A program made the translations under genes and the position numbers. Shown here piece after piece: positions 43,983 to 54,089 of a stretch of DNA of 64,000 nucleotides (its first letter is position 1; every line of letters begins with the position of its first letter). Source of the stretch: CAVPMW01 sp963706515 (GTDB taxonomy: Bacteria > Chloroflexota > Anaerolineae > Anaerolineales > UBA4823); contig CAVPMW010000018.1 of NCBI GenBank assembly GCA_963706515.1, positions 1 to 64,000 of the forward strand, read 5' to 3'. Below the pieces are notes generated by a model. The model worked only from the letters and a program-made list of their open reading frames with translations, had not been told where the DNA came from and searched no databases.

Positions 43983-44866
43983 ATGGCGAAAATCGGGGTG
44001 GTATACCCTCAAACCGAGTTCGGAAACGACCCGGCTGCAATCCGAGATTACGCGCAGACCGCTGAGGCGCTTGGGTACGATCACATCCTCGCATACGACC
44101 ACGTGCTGGGAGCCAATCCCGAGCGACCTGGAGGCTGGAGCGGGCCTTACACTCACCAGACCCCTTTCATGGAACCATTCACTCTGTTCAGTTACATGGC
44201 GGCTGTAACGACTAAGATCGGTTATGCCACCGGGGTAATCATTCTGCCCCAGCGTCAAACCGCGCTGGTCGCCAAACAGGCGGCCACGTTGGATGTCCTG
44301 TGCTCCGGTCGGCTGCGCCTGGGGGTCGGTCTGGGTTGGAACTATGTCGAATACCAGGCGTTGAACGAGGATTTCCACACCCGCGGGCGCCGTATCGAAG
44401 AGCAGGTGGAAGTCCTGCGGCTGCTCTTCACTCAACCGCTCGTCGATTATGCGGGAGGCTGGCACCACATCGAATTCTGCCGGGTTGAACCCGCTGCCGA
44501 GTTCAGCGACCAATCCCTATCTGGTTCGGTGGAAGCGCCGAACCCGCTCTGCAGCGCGCAGCCCGCCTGGGCGATGGCTGGATGACGAATTATCGCCGTA
44601 TAGCCCAGGCGCAAGCCTCTATCAATCTGCTCCGCAATGAGGTGGAAAATGCAGGTCGCCAGTGGAACGAGTTCGGCATAGAAGCTCGCCTCCACTATAA
44701 TGAAGGCGACCCCAGGGAATGGGAGGCGATCTTCAAGGAATGGCAGGCAGAAAAGATCACTCATTTCTCATTCAATACGATGGGCAGTAAGCTCGCTTCC
44801 CCGGCGGCACATATTGCAGCGATCCAGCTCTTCGCCAAAGAGCTTGGCATCCCTGCTCGAGCCTGA
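43983..44866 (+). CDS. LLM-class F420-dependent oxidoreductase, frameshifted
   Basis: A luciferase-like monooxygenase-fold protein of about 294 residues in several frames. The first part has 'LGYDHILAYDHVLG', 'ATGVIILPQRQTALVAKQAATLD' and GRLRLGVGLGWNYVEYQAL. Around 44,480-44,590 the frame changes at least twice: the missing IPIWFGGSAEPALQR and LGDGWMT are readable in another frame, and the C-terminal half ends ELGIPARA. This matches F420-dependent LLM oxidoreductases of Actinobacteria/Chloroflexi. Substrate unknown. Its AAGGAGG ribosome binding site is clear. Confidence 0.85.
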
Positions 44867-44877
44867 AGTGTAACAAC

Positions 44878-46185
44878 ATGGACATTCACCATTTCCATAT
44901 GGCTTACGATTTTAACGGGAGCGGAACCCCCTTGCTCCTGATCCATGGATACCCGCTGAACAGGCAGATCTGGGCAGCACAGCGGCAATCCCTGGCGAGT
45001 GTGCTGCGCCTGGTCACGCCTGACCTGCGCGGGTTTGGAGAGTCAAGTGCAACGCCGGGGCCATACTCGATGGATATGCTCGCCGATGATTGCGCCGCTC
45101 TGCTGGCTGGGCTGGGAATTTCCCAGCCGGTTGTAGTCGGTGGTCTATCCATGGGAGGCTACGTCGCTCTGGCTTTCGCCAGACGGCATCCTGATCTTCT
45201 GGCTGGCTTGCTGCTCATTTCAACCCGCGCCGCCCCCGACTCGCCAGATGCTCGCGTAAATCGGGATAAGTCAATCGCGCTTGCCCAGGAACAGGGCGTA
45301 GAGGCTGTCACTGCAGCCATGCTCCCCCAACTGCTGGCGCCTCAAACGTACACCGCTAACCCAGGGCTGGTCGCCCAAGTTCAAGAAATTATGGCACACA
45401 CCTCACTCGCAGGTATGGTTGGCGCACTGGCAGGGATGCGAGACCGTCCCGATGCCCGTCCTGATTTAGCCAAAATCTCCGTACCGGTTCTGGTTATCCA
45501 TGGGCGGGATGACCAGATCATCCCTGTAGCAGAAGCCGAGCAGATGGGAGCAATGTCTCCCCAAGTGAAATTGGCGGTCATCCAGAATGCAGGTCACCTT
45601 CTCAACATGGAGCAGCCTGAAGCATTTAACCGTGCAGTCCTGGATTGGGTTTCATTCCTTCGAACGGCTCGCAGGCAAGTAGATCCAATGACAAAGGACG
45701 AAATTCTCGATGCGCTCGAAGATGAGCGGGAGAAAATGCTGGCTGAACTGGATGGACTTTCGGATGAAGAAATGCTCGATCCAACTGTTGCGGATAGCTG
45801 GTCGATAAAAGATATCCTCGCCCATCTGAACGCCTGGGAAGCTGAGCTGGTAAAGATGCTCTGGCAGTTATTACAGGGCAGTAATCCTTCCACGGTACAG
45901 CTTTCCGGTGAATCCATCGATGAACGGAATGCGCAATGGCAGGCTATCTATAAAAACCGGCCTTTGGAGGCGGTGCTGGAGGATTACCAGGCAGTCCGCC
46001 AACAGACCATCCGGCGAGTGGATCAATTCTCAGAGGTAGAGCTGAATAACCCGGCTAAATATCCCGCCTTGAGAGGCATCCCATTGTGGAAATGGATTGC
46101 CGAAGATAGCTTTGAGCATGAAGCCGAGCATCTTTCAGATATTATTCGCTGGAAAGAACAGCGTACCCCGCGCGATCCTGCCTGA
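44878..46185 (+). CDS. Alpha/beta hydrolase fused to a DinB/ClbS-like domain
   Basis: A single 435-residue frame with two domains. Residues 1 to about 265: alpha/beta hydrolase with HGYPLNRQIW, nucleophile VVGGLSMGGYVAL, acid HGRDDQIIP and His QNAGHLLNME. Residues about 275-435: a four-helix ClbS/DfsB-type (DinB superfamily) domain with 'DSWSIKDILAHLNAWEAEL' and the second conserved His in DSFEHEAEHLSDI. A Met (MTKDEIL) at the junction near 45,690 looks like a free start, so the fusion could be a lost stop codon, but the frame is open throughout. Joint role unknown. Confidence 0.85.
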   Translation: MDIHHFHMAYDFNGSGTPLLLIHGYPLNRQIWAAQRQSLASVLRLVTPDLRGFGESSATPGPYSMDMLADDCAALLAGLGISQPVVVGGLSMGGYVALAFARRHPDLLAGLLLISTRAAPDSPDARVNRDKSIALAQEQGVEAVTAAMLPQLLAPQTYTANPGLVAQVQEIMAHTSLAGMVGALAGMRDRPDARPDLAKISVPVLVIHGRDDQIIPVAEAEQMGAMSPQVKLAVIQNAGHLLNMEQPEAFNRAVLDWVSFLRTARRQVDPMTKDEILDALEDEREKMLAELDGLSDEEMLDPTVADSWSIKDILAHLNAWEAELVKMLWQLLQGSNPSTVQLSGESIDERNAQWQAIYKNRPLEAVLEDYQAVRQQTIRRVDQFSEVELNNPAKYPALRGIPLWKWIAEDSFEHEAEHLSDIIRWKEQRTPRDPA

Positions 46186-46200
46186 ACGGATGACGGATAA

Positions 46201-46247
46201 AAAAGACGATAATCCTGGCGGAATTCCCGTCAAAATTATCGTCTTTT
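46201..46247. terminator. Bidirectional terminator
   Basis: AAAAGACGATAAT and ATTATCGTCTTTT form a 13-bp stem with A- and T-runs at its ends, between convergent genes. Confidence 0.88.
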
Positions 46248-46326
46248 GTGCTTACCGCTGCGCCAGGTTGGATTGTTTATCAGCAGGCGTACGGTGGAAA
46301 AATATTGCCTAAACTTTCAGCGCAGC

Positions 46327-46818
46327 TTAGTTTTTGGTGTCAATACTGGCAACTGGGGTTTCAACAACCTTCGTAGCTGCCTGGACCGGGATCCGCTTGG
46401 GGCGTGATTCCTCAGTTTTGGGAAGGTGCAGCGTCAGGACGCCGCTTTCATAATCCGCCTTAATCTCATCCTGGCTGACCGGGAATGGCAGGCTGATACT
46501 CCGGGCAAAGCTGCCGAAGCGGCGTTCGTGTAAATGATAACGAGCGTCTTCAACATCCTGCTCTTCCTTGATCTCTCCACGAATCGACAAGATTTTATTC
46601 TCGTAGGTTACGTCGATATCCTCGGGTTTGAGCCCGGGCAGCGAAGCCTTTACGGTATATTCCTCTTCAGATTCAGAGACATCCAAAGCCAAATCTATTG
46701 GTCCCGCAGGCAGCCAATTGGGCTGAAAGCTCCAAAATGCCGGCCCAACTACGCGATCCACCAGGTCGTTGAAGCTAACCAGCTCACGTGCCGGTGCCCT
46801 TCGAATTATCATATTCAT
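46327..46818 (-). CDS. Small heat-shock protein (Hsp20/alpha-crystallin)
   Basis: A 163-residue small heat-shock protein that binds unfolding proteins without ATP. The alpha-crystallin domain runs over residues about 47-140 (DVSESEEEYTVKASLPGLKPEDI...) and contains the typical ENKILSIRGEIKEEQ; the tail has PKRIPVQ, the I-x-I/V-like anchor. ATG 46818 follows an AGGAGG site at 46832-46827. Upstream are several imperfect copies of a CCCTGAGG motif (46843-46890) that may be regulatory, but no CIRCE element is seen. Confidence 0.92.
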   Translation of the reverse strand: MNMIIRRAPARELVSFNDLVDRVVGPAFWSFQPNWLPAGPIDLALDVSESEEEYTVKASLPGLKPEDIDVTYENKILSIRGEIKEEQDVEDARYHLHERRFGSFARSISLPFPVSQDEIKADYESGVLTLHLPKTEESRPKRIPVQAATKVVETPVASIDTKN

Positions 46819-46959
46819 AGTAATTACCTCCTGTGCGATTTCCCCTGAGGGGATTACAACTAAAGGGGTTGCCCTCAGGTGTTTACCTCTGGGGGATTGA
46901 TTGAAATAGATCATAGCCCTTGAGCGTATGACCAGCGTAGGAGGAATATCTGAAATTTG

Positions 46960-47781
46960 TTAATCTTGATGGTTCGCAGCGCGGATGACCGTCCCGCCTG
47001 GGGTATCAGATAGTGCCGTAGTGAGCGCTCCGGGCTCGCTTCCAGAAAATATCCATACTTCCAGACCGTCCAGCGCACCGCATAGCTCCAGGCTCTGATG
47101 GACTTTACTGACCATTCCCCCGGTTACGTCGGTCGCCGATGATCCTTGCAATGCGCCCTCGATCAAGGGCAGGCTGTGCGGAGTAATCTGAGCGAGCAAT
47201 CGGGTGCGCTTTGGGTAATCCTCCCAAACTCCTGGCTCTAATCCAGCCAATAAAATGCGCGCGGGGTGGAGCTTCACAGCCAAATGGTTGAATAAATCTT
47301 CCGTTGAGAGGATCGTTCCCCCGAGAGCTTCGTCGAAGACAACGTCTCCATAAATAACCGGGACCAATCCATGCTCCAGGGCGCGCTGCAATGGCTTTAA
47401 TTCCCACCGAACGATCTTCCCTTCCCTTGCCAGAACACCGGCAGAAGGTGGGAAGCTGACTGCGGGGAGTCCAGCCTGAGCCAGCGCCTCGATCACCAGC
47501 CGGTGCAGCATGGAGGCTTGCCGCCAGACTTCGGCAAATCCGAGCCATTGCTCGGGAGAGTGTACTCCCTGCCGGGTATTGTATTTTTTCCCGGCGAAAT
47601 GTCCAAACGACCCGGACCCATGTCCGATCACCAGCCGGTCGCCGGGATTATTTCTAACAAAAGCCGCGATTTCAGCTGCCAACCTGGAAATCACGTCCGG
47701 AAATGGGGTACTCGGCTTCGATTTGTCTGTAATCAGCGAGCCGCCGAGTTTCAAGAATTGGAGACGAGGAGCCAATTTCAT
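46960..47781 (-). CDS. Isopentenyl phosphate kinase
   Basis: A 273-residue amino-acid-kinase-fold protein. It begins LKLGGSLITDK and has VIGHGSGSFGHFAGKKY, the conserved His-containing motif of isopentenyl phosphate kinases, then the usual VIYGDVVFD and TDVTGGMVSKV. IPK phosphorylates isopentenyl phosphate to isopentenyl pyrophosphate in the alternative mevalonate pathway known in archaea and some Chloroflexi (Roseiflexus castenholzii). The mevalonate kinase at 49346-50311 supports this. ATG 47781. A glutamate-5-kinase is less likely because the PUA domain is absent. Confidence 0.85.
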   Translation of the reverse strand: MKLAPRLQFLKLGGSLITDKSKPSTPFPDVISRLAAEIAAFVRNNPGDRLVIGHGSGSFGHFAGKKYNTRQGVHSPEQWLGFAEVWRQASMLHRLVIEALAQAGLPAVSFPPSAGVLAREGKIVRWELKPLQRALEHGLVPVIYGDVVFDEALGGTILSTEDLFNHLAVKLHPARILLAGLEPGVWEDYPKRTRLLAQITPHSLPLIEGALQGSSATDVTGGMVSKVHQSLELCGALDGLEVWIFSGSEPGALTTALSDTPGGTVIRAANHQD

Positions 47782-48072
47782 TAGTCTATTTCAGAAATTA
47801 TCCGTTAATGAATAACCACTTACACACACTGACCATCCGTCCTGAATTCTAATCCATATAGAAAATTTTATGATGGGTTCCGATTGCAGCTGAACGACGC
47901 TCAGCTCTAAATCACCCGGTGGTCATTGCATTTTTGTAATCAATGCCTCACCTTGCTCCCTGTCGCATTAAAATTACAGAAATTGTTATTCAGTGATGAT
48001 CCATCGCGCATATAAATGCCCATCACCTCCAGACCCTGTCATACATCGTTTGGAATGTAAGGAGATGATGAA

Positions 48073-49349
48073 ATGAGAAAAAGTCTCTTTTACGGAATCG
48101 CATTAGCTGTACTGCTGATTCTTCTGGGCAGCGCATGTGTATTTACGCCTCAGGCAACCCTTCAGGCTCAGAATGACGCCACGATCGCGGCAATGGCAGC
48201 TGGCACTCTTGATGCTGTTGCGACAGATGAGGCTGTAAACGCTTCACCAACTGCAGAGCCGGTAAGCAATCCCACTCAGCTCTCGCCGACGCCTCTCCCG
48301 CCTGCCGCAACCCTGGTAGCAACCAGCACTCCCTTCCCCACTTTTACGCCCCTGCCTACATTTACGCCGCTGCCGACATTAACACCGATCCCGCTGGTAA
48401 CCGCAACCAGCCCGATTATTCCAACCGGATCTTCCGGCTCGTCAGGGGGCGGCTCTGGAGGGGGGGCAGCTCAGGAGGCGGAGGTACGGTATCGCGCTGC
48501 AATTGGGCTGAATTCGTATCCGATGTTACGATCCCAGACGATACCGAGATGACCAAAGACCAGGTATTCAATAAAGTCTGGCGCGTCCGCAATATCGGCA
48601 CTTGCACCTGGAACACCAAATATACAATAATTTTCAGCAGCGGCGACAAAATGAACGGCGCCACCTCCAGTGTCCCTGAGCAGGTAAGTCCCGGCGAACA
48701 GGTCGATCTGACAGTTACCATGAAATCTCCTGAAAAGACCGGGACTTATGACGGGAATTGGATCATAAAGAGCGAGAAGGGTACAAAGTTCGGAATTGGA
48801 ACCAATGCCGATCAGCCGCTCACTGTCAGCATAGAAGTTGTCAAAGGCAGCGGCTCTATTTATTACGACTTCGGCGCGAATTATTGCGCGGCGACCTGGT
48901 CGACCAAGGATAACGATCAGCTGCCCTGCCCTGGTAAAGAGAACGATTCAGACGGATTTGTAATCCTCTTACCTGAGCCAGCCCTGGAAAGCCGCAATGA
49001 AAATGAGCCGGCGCTCTGGACGCAGCCTCCCGATGCGGATGGCGCATACATTACGGGCGAATATCCGAAGATTAAAGTAAGCTCCGGGGACCGGTTTCTC
49101 GCCGATGTGGGCTGTCTCAAAGACCAAAAGAAATGCGATGTGATCTTCCGCCTGCGCTACCAGATCGGGGACGATGATCCGGTCGATCTCGGTCACTGGG
49201 ACGAGACGTATGATGGAGATATCACCCGCATCGACGTTGACCTTTCGGCTCTGGATGGCGAATCAGTGAAATTTATTCTTATGGTTAAGGTAAACGATAA
49301 CCCTCAGGATGCAGCAGGTTTTTGGCTGGTACCACGCCTGATACGCTAA
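48073..49349 (+). CDS. NBR1-Ig-like lipoprotein, frameshifted
   Basis: A surface lipoprotein of about 425 residues. Residues 1-22 are a lipoprotein signal with lipobox LGSAC. A Pro/Thr-rich linker (FTPLPTFTPLPTLTP) follows. After a break near 48,475 the second frame gives a domain with 'VWRVRNIGTCTWNTKYTI', 'VPEQVSPGEQVDLTV' and GTYDGNWIIKSEKG, which is the NBR1-Ig-like domain common in Chloroflexi. The C-terminal part (about residues 270-425) is beta-rich. It ends four bases inside the convergent mevalonate kinase. Function unknown, possibly binding at the surface. Confidence 0.85.
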
Positions 49350-50311
49350 ACAGCGAAGATCACCCCAGATCCTCCAGGTCGGGTGATTATGGTCCTGGTC
49401 GCATTAGTTTGCAGCAATGAATTCGAGATAAATTCGGCATTTTCTCGCGTACCCAATGCGATAACGTTTCCGCCCCTGCCCGCGCCAGAGAGCTTCGCGC
49501 CCAACGCGCCGGCGCTTCGTGCAGCCGAAACCAAACTGTCCAGCTCCTGGCTGGATACCCCCATCTCTACCAGGTAGGACTGGTTTTCGTCCATCAACGC
49601 TCCAAGCTGCTCGGTTTGGCCCCGCTCGATTGCCTGGCGAGCCGCAAGGACGATACCCGCTATTTGGTCAAAGATTGATTCGTATTCCTCAGGATCTGCC
49701 TCCCAGGCACGCCTGACATCACCAACTGCAACGGAGGTCGGGCTGCGAACTCCGGTATCTGCAATAATCAGATACAGCGCAGAGTGAATCCGGAAAAATT
49801 CGAACGGTTCTCCCCGTTTATAAAATACGGGCCGGTTGAAAGTGACAACGGTATTATCAATTCCCGAAGGAGTTCCGTGATACAGCTTCTCCACTTCATA
49901 TGCCAGAGCTGAGACACGTTCGGGCGGAAGTGGGCGTCCCAAAAAAGCAGATAGCGCCCGCAGAACAGCGACTGAAATTGCAGCACCCGAACCTAAGCCG
50001 GCAGCAATCGGGATGGACGAGCTTACCCGTAATGTGCAAGCCGGTAAAGCAGGAAGTTGGAGCTCATCTAATAAAACCCGGATCAAAAGTGCGATAGGCT
50101 GGTCTGTTGGGAGGTCAGCCAGGTACGTCTCGAGACCGATATCCGCGGCCTGGATCAACACCCCCCCGGTTGAGGATTTGGGTCCAGGAATAACAACCGC
50201 CTGTGCATGAACATCTCTTATCGGGACTGCAATGGCTGGGCGGTTATATACCACTGCGTGCTCACCGAATAAGATCGCTTTCCCTGGAGCGGTCGCCGTA
50301 AATGCAGGCAT
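49346..50311 (-). CDS. mvk: Mevalonate kinase
   Basis: A 321-residue GHMP kinase. It has the start APGKAILFGEHAVVYNRPAI, the P-loop PIAAGLGSGAAIS, HGTPSGIDNTVV and the C-terminal KLSGAGRGGNVIAL, all typical of mevalonate kinases. It phosphorylates mevalonate in isoprenoid synthesis. ATG 50311 is chosen because the upstream 36 codons belong to the overlapping UbiA reading frame. It follows the UbiA-family gene by 13 bases on the minus strand. Together with IPK it indicates a mevalonate route to isoprenoids, as known in some Chloroflexi. Confidence 0.9.
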   Translation of the reverse strand: MPAFTATAPGKAILFGEHAVVYNRPAIAVPIRDVHAQAVVIPGPKSSTGGVLIQAADIGLETYLADLPTDQPIALLIRVLLDELQLPALPACTLRVSSSIPIAAGLGSGAAISVAVLRALSAFLGRPLPPERVSALAYEVEKLYHGTPSGIDNTVVTFNRPVFYKRGEPFEFFRIHSALYLIIADTGVRSPTSVAVGDVRRAWEADPEEYESIFDQIAGIVLAARQAIERGQTEQLGALMDENQSYLVEMGVSSQELDSLVSAARSAGALGAKLSGAGRGGNVIALGTRENAEFISNSLLQTNATRTIITRPGGSGVIFAV

Positions 50312-50324
50312 CAGATCTGGTAAG

Positions 50325-51198
50325 TTAGTGGAGATAAAATATAGCCAGGACGGATAACCCCCATAGGACAATCGAAAGCTGCAGCGGTCTGTCAGACAAG
50401 AGCACATCTTCCGGCGCACCAGCTTGGTAAGTGACCTGAATCAGATACAGGTAACGGAAGACTCCGTATAAAACAAAAGGTATGGTCAGCATCATGGTGT
50501 GGTTGGTCGGCAGGTTTGGGGCAGAAAATGTATACAGGCTGTAAGCCATGATGGTCGTGGCAGACACGATCGTAATAAACTGGTCCAATAATGGGATGGT
50601 GTACCCATCCAAAACCTTGCGGTGAGAGTTGGCATCCTCCGCCAGGAGAGCCAGCTCGGCCCGCCGCTTGCCGAGCGCCAGGTAAAGCGCCGCCAATGTG
50701 GTTACCACATACAGCCAGGGTGAAAAGCGTTGGACGTGGATCAGCGCGAACTCCCGCGCCTACCCTTAAGTCAAAGAACAATGCGATCATGAGCACATCT
50801 AAAAGCGGGATGTGTTTAAGCCATTTTGAATACGCCAGGTTCAACAGCAAATAGCCCAACGCGATCCAACCGAACTCGATCGATAGGAAGAACGAAATTG
50901 GGACCAGCAGAAGCAGCAAGATGACGACCGCCGTGACGGCTGCCTTGCTGGAGAGTTTTCCTGCAGCTATGGGACGGTTGCGTTTTACCGGGTGTTTCCG
51001 GTCGGCTTCAATGTCCGCCAGGTCATTAATGATGTAAACCACGCCGGAGAGCAGGCAGAAGATAATAAACCCTACAAAAGTGCGCAGGAATGCAGGAATG
51101 CTGAACAGCTGTCCATCGAATACCAGCGCGGCGAAGATCACCAGGTTCTTCGTCCACTGCCGGGGTCGCATCGATTTAATTAGAGCTCTCAACATCAT
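50325..51198 (-). CDS. UbiA-family prenyltransferase (DPPR synthase-like), frameshifted
   Basis: An integral membrane UbiA-superfamily protein with about eight helices. The Asp-rich motif YIINDLADIEADRKHPVKRNRPIAAGK matches decaprenyl-phosphate phosphoribosyltransferases (the Rv3806c group). A break near 50,755 separates the first frame from the second one (VQRFSPWLYVVTTLAALYLALGKRRAELALL), and the second acidic motif is partly lost in this break. ATG 51198. The neighbour is mevalonate kinase, consistent with polyprenyl-phosphate use. Confidence 0.82.
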
Positions 51199-51332
51199 GG
51201 GTATGATAGCATACTCTCTCTCATGTTGGCTGAAAAAACGCAACGACCAGCCTTACAGGTGTGATATTTGACTGGCGATCGCGCAAATTTCAACATCAAT
51301 CTGTAGACCTGTGGGAATGTTAGAATAGTTCT

Positions 51333-52136
51333 ATGCCAAAAATCAGGGTTGATCTCCTGTTAGTTGAGCGTCACCTGGCAGAAAGCCGCTCACAGGCACA
51401 GCGTCTCGTCCTGGCAGGTCAGGTGCGCGCAAACGGTCAGCTTGTCACCAAACCCAGCTTTCAATTAACCCCGGATGTAGACCTGCATGTGGATCACGGA
51501 CCGCGGTTTGTTTCGCGTGGGGGTGAAAAACTCGAGGCAGCCCTGGAGCGATTCCAGGTTCAAGTAAATGGACGAGTCTGCGCCGATATCGGCGCATCGA
51601 CTGGCGGCTTTACCGACTGTTTGCTCCAGCACGGCGCCAGTCGAATCTACGCAATCGATGTCGGTCAGGGTATATTGCACTGGAGACTCCGCCGCGACCG
51701 GCGTGTGCTCGTAATGGAACGCACCAATGCTCGCTTCCTCGCAAAACTCGATGAGCCGGTCGAGCTGATTACCATTGATGTAGCGTTCATCTCGTTGAAG
51801 CAGTTCTTCCACGTCATTCGTCACTGGTATCCTCCGGCGGGAGGGGACCTGGTCGTGCTGATTAAGCCTCAATTTGAAGCAGGCAGGAAGGAAGTCTCGC
51901 GCGGGCGTGGGGTAATCCGGGATAAGACCACCCACCAACAGGTACTGCTCTCGGTTCTTGCCCATGCCGAAGGAGATGGGTACATGGTCCACGATCTGAT
52001 GCCATCGCCGATCCTCGGGCCAAAAGGAAATGTTGAATTCTTAAGTTGGTTAACTTACCCGGGTCAGGCTCGCACCGATCTGCTGGAGCTTGTGCTAAAG
52101 AACACCGCTGAAGTTGAATCCAGCCAGGCGACTTAA
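51333..52136 (+). CDS. tlyA: TlyA-family rRNA 2'-O-methyltransferase
   Basis: A 267-residue protein: S4 RNA-binding domain (about residues 1-60, RVDLLLVERHLAESRSQAQRLV) followed by an FtsJ-like methyltransferase with DIGASTGGFTDCLLQHGA, ITIDVAFISL and LIKPQFE. TlyA methylates 16S and 23S rRNA riboses. ATG 51333 lies seven bases after TAGAAT, so the mRNA is probably leaderless. It precedes lepA by about 80 bases. Confidence 0.92.
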   Translation: MPKIRVDLLLVERHLAESRSQAQRLVLAGQVRANGQLVTKPSFQLTPDVDLHVDHGPRFVSRGGEKLEAALERFQVQVNGRVCADIGASTGGFTDCLLQHGASRIYAIDVGQGILHWRLRRDRRVLVMERTNARFLAKLDEPVELITIDVAFISLKQFFHVIRHWYPPAGGDLVVLIKPQFEAGRKEVSRGRGVIRDKTTHQQVLLSVLAHAEGDGYMVHDLMPSPILGPKGNVEFLSWLTYPGQARTDLLELVLKNTAEVESSQAT

Positions 52137-52218
52137 AAGCTACACCCCACATTCGTCCAGGCATGCCAGCACCCGGGTAATTATCCCAGAAGGAAATAAG
52201 GTATACTTCACGCCGATT

Positions 52219-54022
52219 ATGGACGAAGACAGGATTCGCAATTTTTGCATCATTGCCCATATCGATCACGGCAAATCTACCCTGGCAGATCGATTGCTGC
52301 AGCTCACCGGGACCATCTCCGATCGAGAGATGACCGAACAGGTCCTGGATACAATGGAGCTGGAGCGCGAAAAGGGAGTGACGATCAAAGCTTCGGCGGT
52401 GCGCATGGCATACACCGCCCGCAATGGTAAGGCTTACGAGCTTAATCTCATCGATACCCCTGGTCACGTCGATTTTGGCTACGAAGTCAGCCGCGCTCTG
52501 GCAGCCTGCGAGGGCGCACTTCTCGTGGTTGACGCTACCCAGGGGATCGAGGCGCAAACCCTGGCAAACATGTATTATGCGCTGGAAGCTGACCTTGAAA
52601 TTATCCCGGTGATCAATAAAATTGACCTGATCTCTGCCCATCCGGAGGAAGTTGCCCAGGACATCAGCAATTTGCTCGGCACCCCTGAAGACCAGATTAT
52701 ACGGATCTCTGCCAAAGAAGGTACGAACGTCCCGGAGGTGCTGGAGGCGATTGTCGATCAAATTCCCGCACCCCGCGGGAATGACCGGGCACCGTGCCGC
52801 GCGCTGATTTTTGACTCGCATTATGACTCCTATAAAGGCGTGGTGGCTTATATCCGCATGATCGACGGAAGCATCCACATGCCCGAACCGCTGTATCTGA
52901 TGGCCAGTGGTGCGCAGGTCAAACCGATCGAAATTGGCTACTTTGCTCCGGGAATGCGGGCGACGCAGGAGCTTTCAGCCGGAGAGGTGGGTTACGTAGC
53001 CACCGGGTTGAAAACCATCAAGGAATGCCGGGTCGGCGATACGATTGCTCAGGAAAGCTGGCCTGCAGCCCAGCCTCTGCCTGGCTACCAGAAAGTCAAA
53101 CCGATGGTGTTCGCGGGTATATACCCCGTCGAAGGCGAAGATTACCCAAACCTCAAAGACGCCCTCGAGAAACTCCAGCTGAACGATGCCTCGCTGATTT
53201 ACGAGCCTGAAACGTCCCAGGCGTTGAATTTTGGTTTTCGCTGTGGCTTCCTGGGGATGTTCCATATGGAAATCATCCAGGAGCGCCTGGAGCGGGAGTA
53301 CGACCTGGATATCATCATGACCGCTCCTTCCGTTGAATATGAGATCCTGCTGCGAGATGGAACGGTGATGTCCATCGACTCACCGGCTGATCTGCCGGAC
53401 GAGGAGCTAATTGAAGAGATCCGTGAGCCGTGGATGAATATTGAGATATTCACGCCCACCGATTATTATGGCACCGTCATGGAGCTCACCACGAAACGGC
53501 GCGGCACCTTCACCGGTCAGGATTATCCTTCCCCAAACCGGGTTCAGCTGAATTTTGAGATCCCACTTGTCAGAGCTGATCGTCGATTTCTTCGACCAGC
53601 TTAAATCACGCACGCGCGGCTACGCCTCCCTCGACTACCAGTTCGCCGAATATCGCCCGGATCAGCTGGTGAAGCTGGAGATTCTGGTTAACGAAGAGCC
53701 GGTGGATGCCCTGGCGACGATCGTCCACAAGGATCACGCCTACCACAAGGGCCAGGCAATCATTTCCAAGCTCAAAGATATCATCCCGCGCCAATTATTT
53801 GTCGTCCCGATACAAGCCTATGCCGACGGTCGGGTAATCTCACGCGCCAATGTCAAAGCTTTACGCAAAGATGTGCTGGCTAAATGCTACGGAGGGGATA
53901 TCTCCCGCAAGAAAAAACTGCTCGAGAAGCAGAAGCGCGGGAAGAAACGCATGAAAATGGTCGGCAACGTAGAGATCCCTCAGGAAGCCTTTCTGACCGT
54001 TCTAAAAGTAGGGGAGGAATAA
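52219..54022 (+). CDS. lepA: Elongation factor 4 (LepA), frameshifted
   Basis: A LepA back-translocase of about 600 residues in two frames. The first has G1 AHIDHGKST, G3 DTPGHVDF, G4 INKIDL and RCGFLGMFHMEIIQERLE; the frame breaks near 53,565 and the second gives 'VDFFDQLKSRTRGYASLDYQF' and the C-terminal 'VLAKCYGGDISRKKKLLEKQKRGKKRM', the LepA-specific tail. All domains are present, so a one-base error is likely. ATG 52219. Confidence 0.93.
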
Positions 54023-54089
54023 GATCAGCGCTGAGCATGATGCGCCCCAGCCGCCTGGTAAAAGCACCTGGCGCCGTGTAGTCCCCGGT

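Noticed and set aside
46819..46914. Longer start for Hsp20 at 46914
   Set aside because: ATG 46818 has an AGGAGG site and gives the normal family length; the extension contains leader palindromes.
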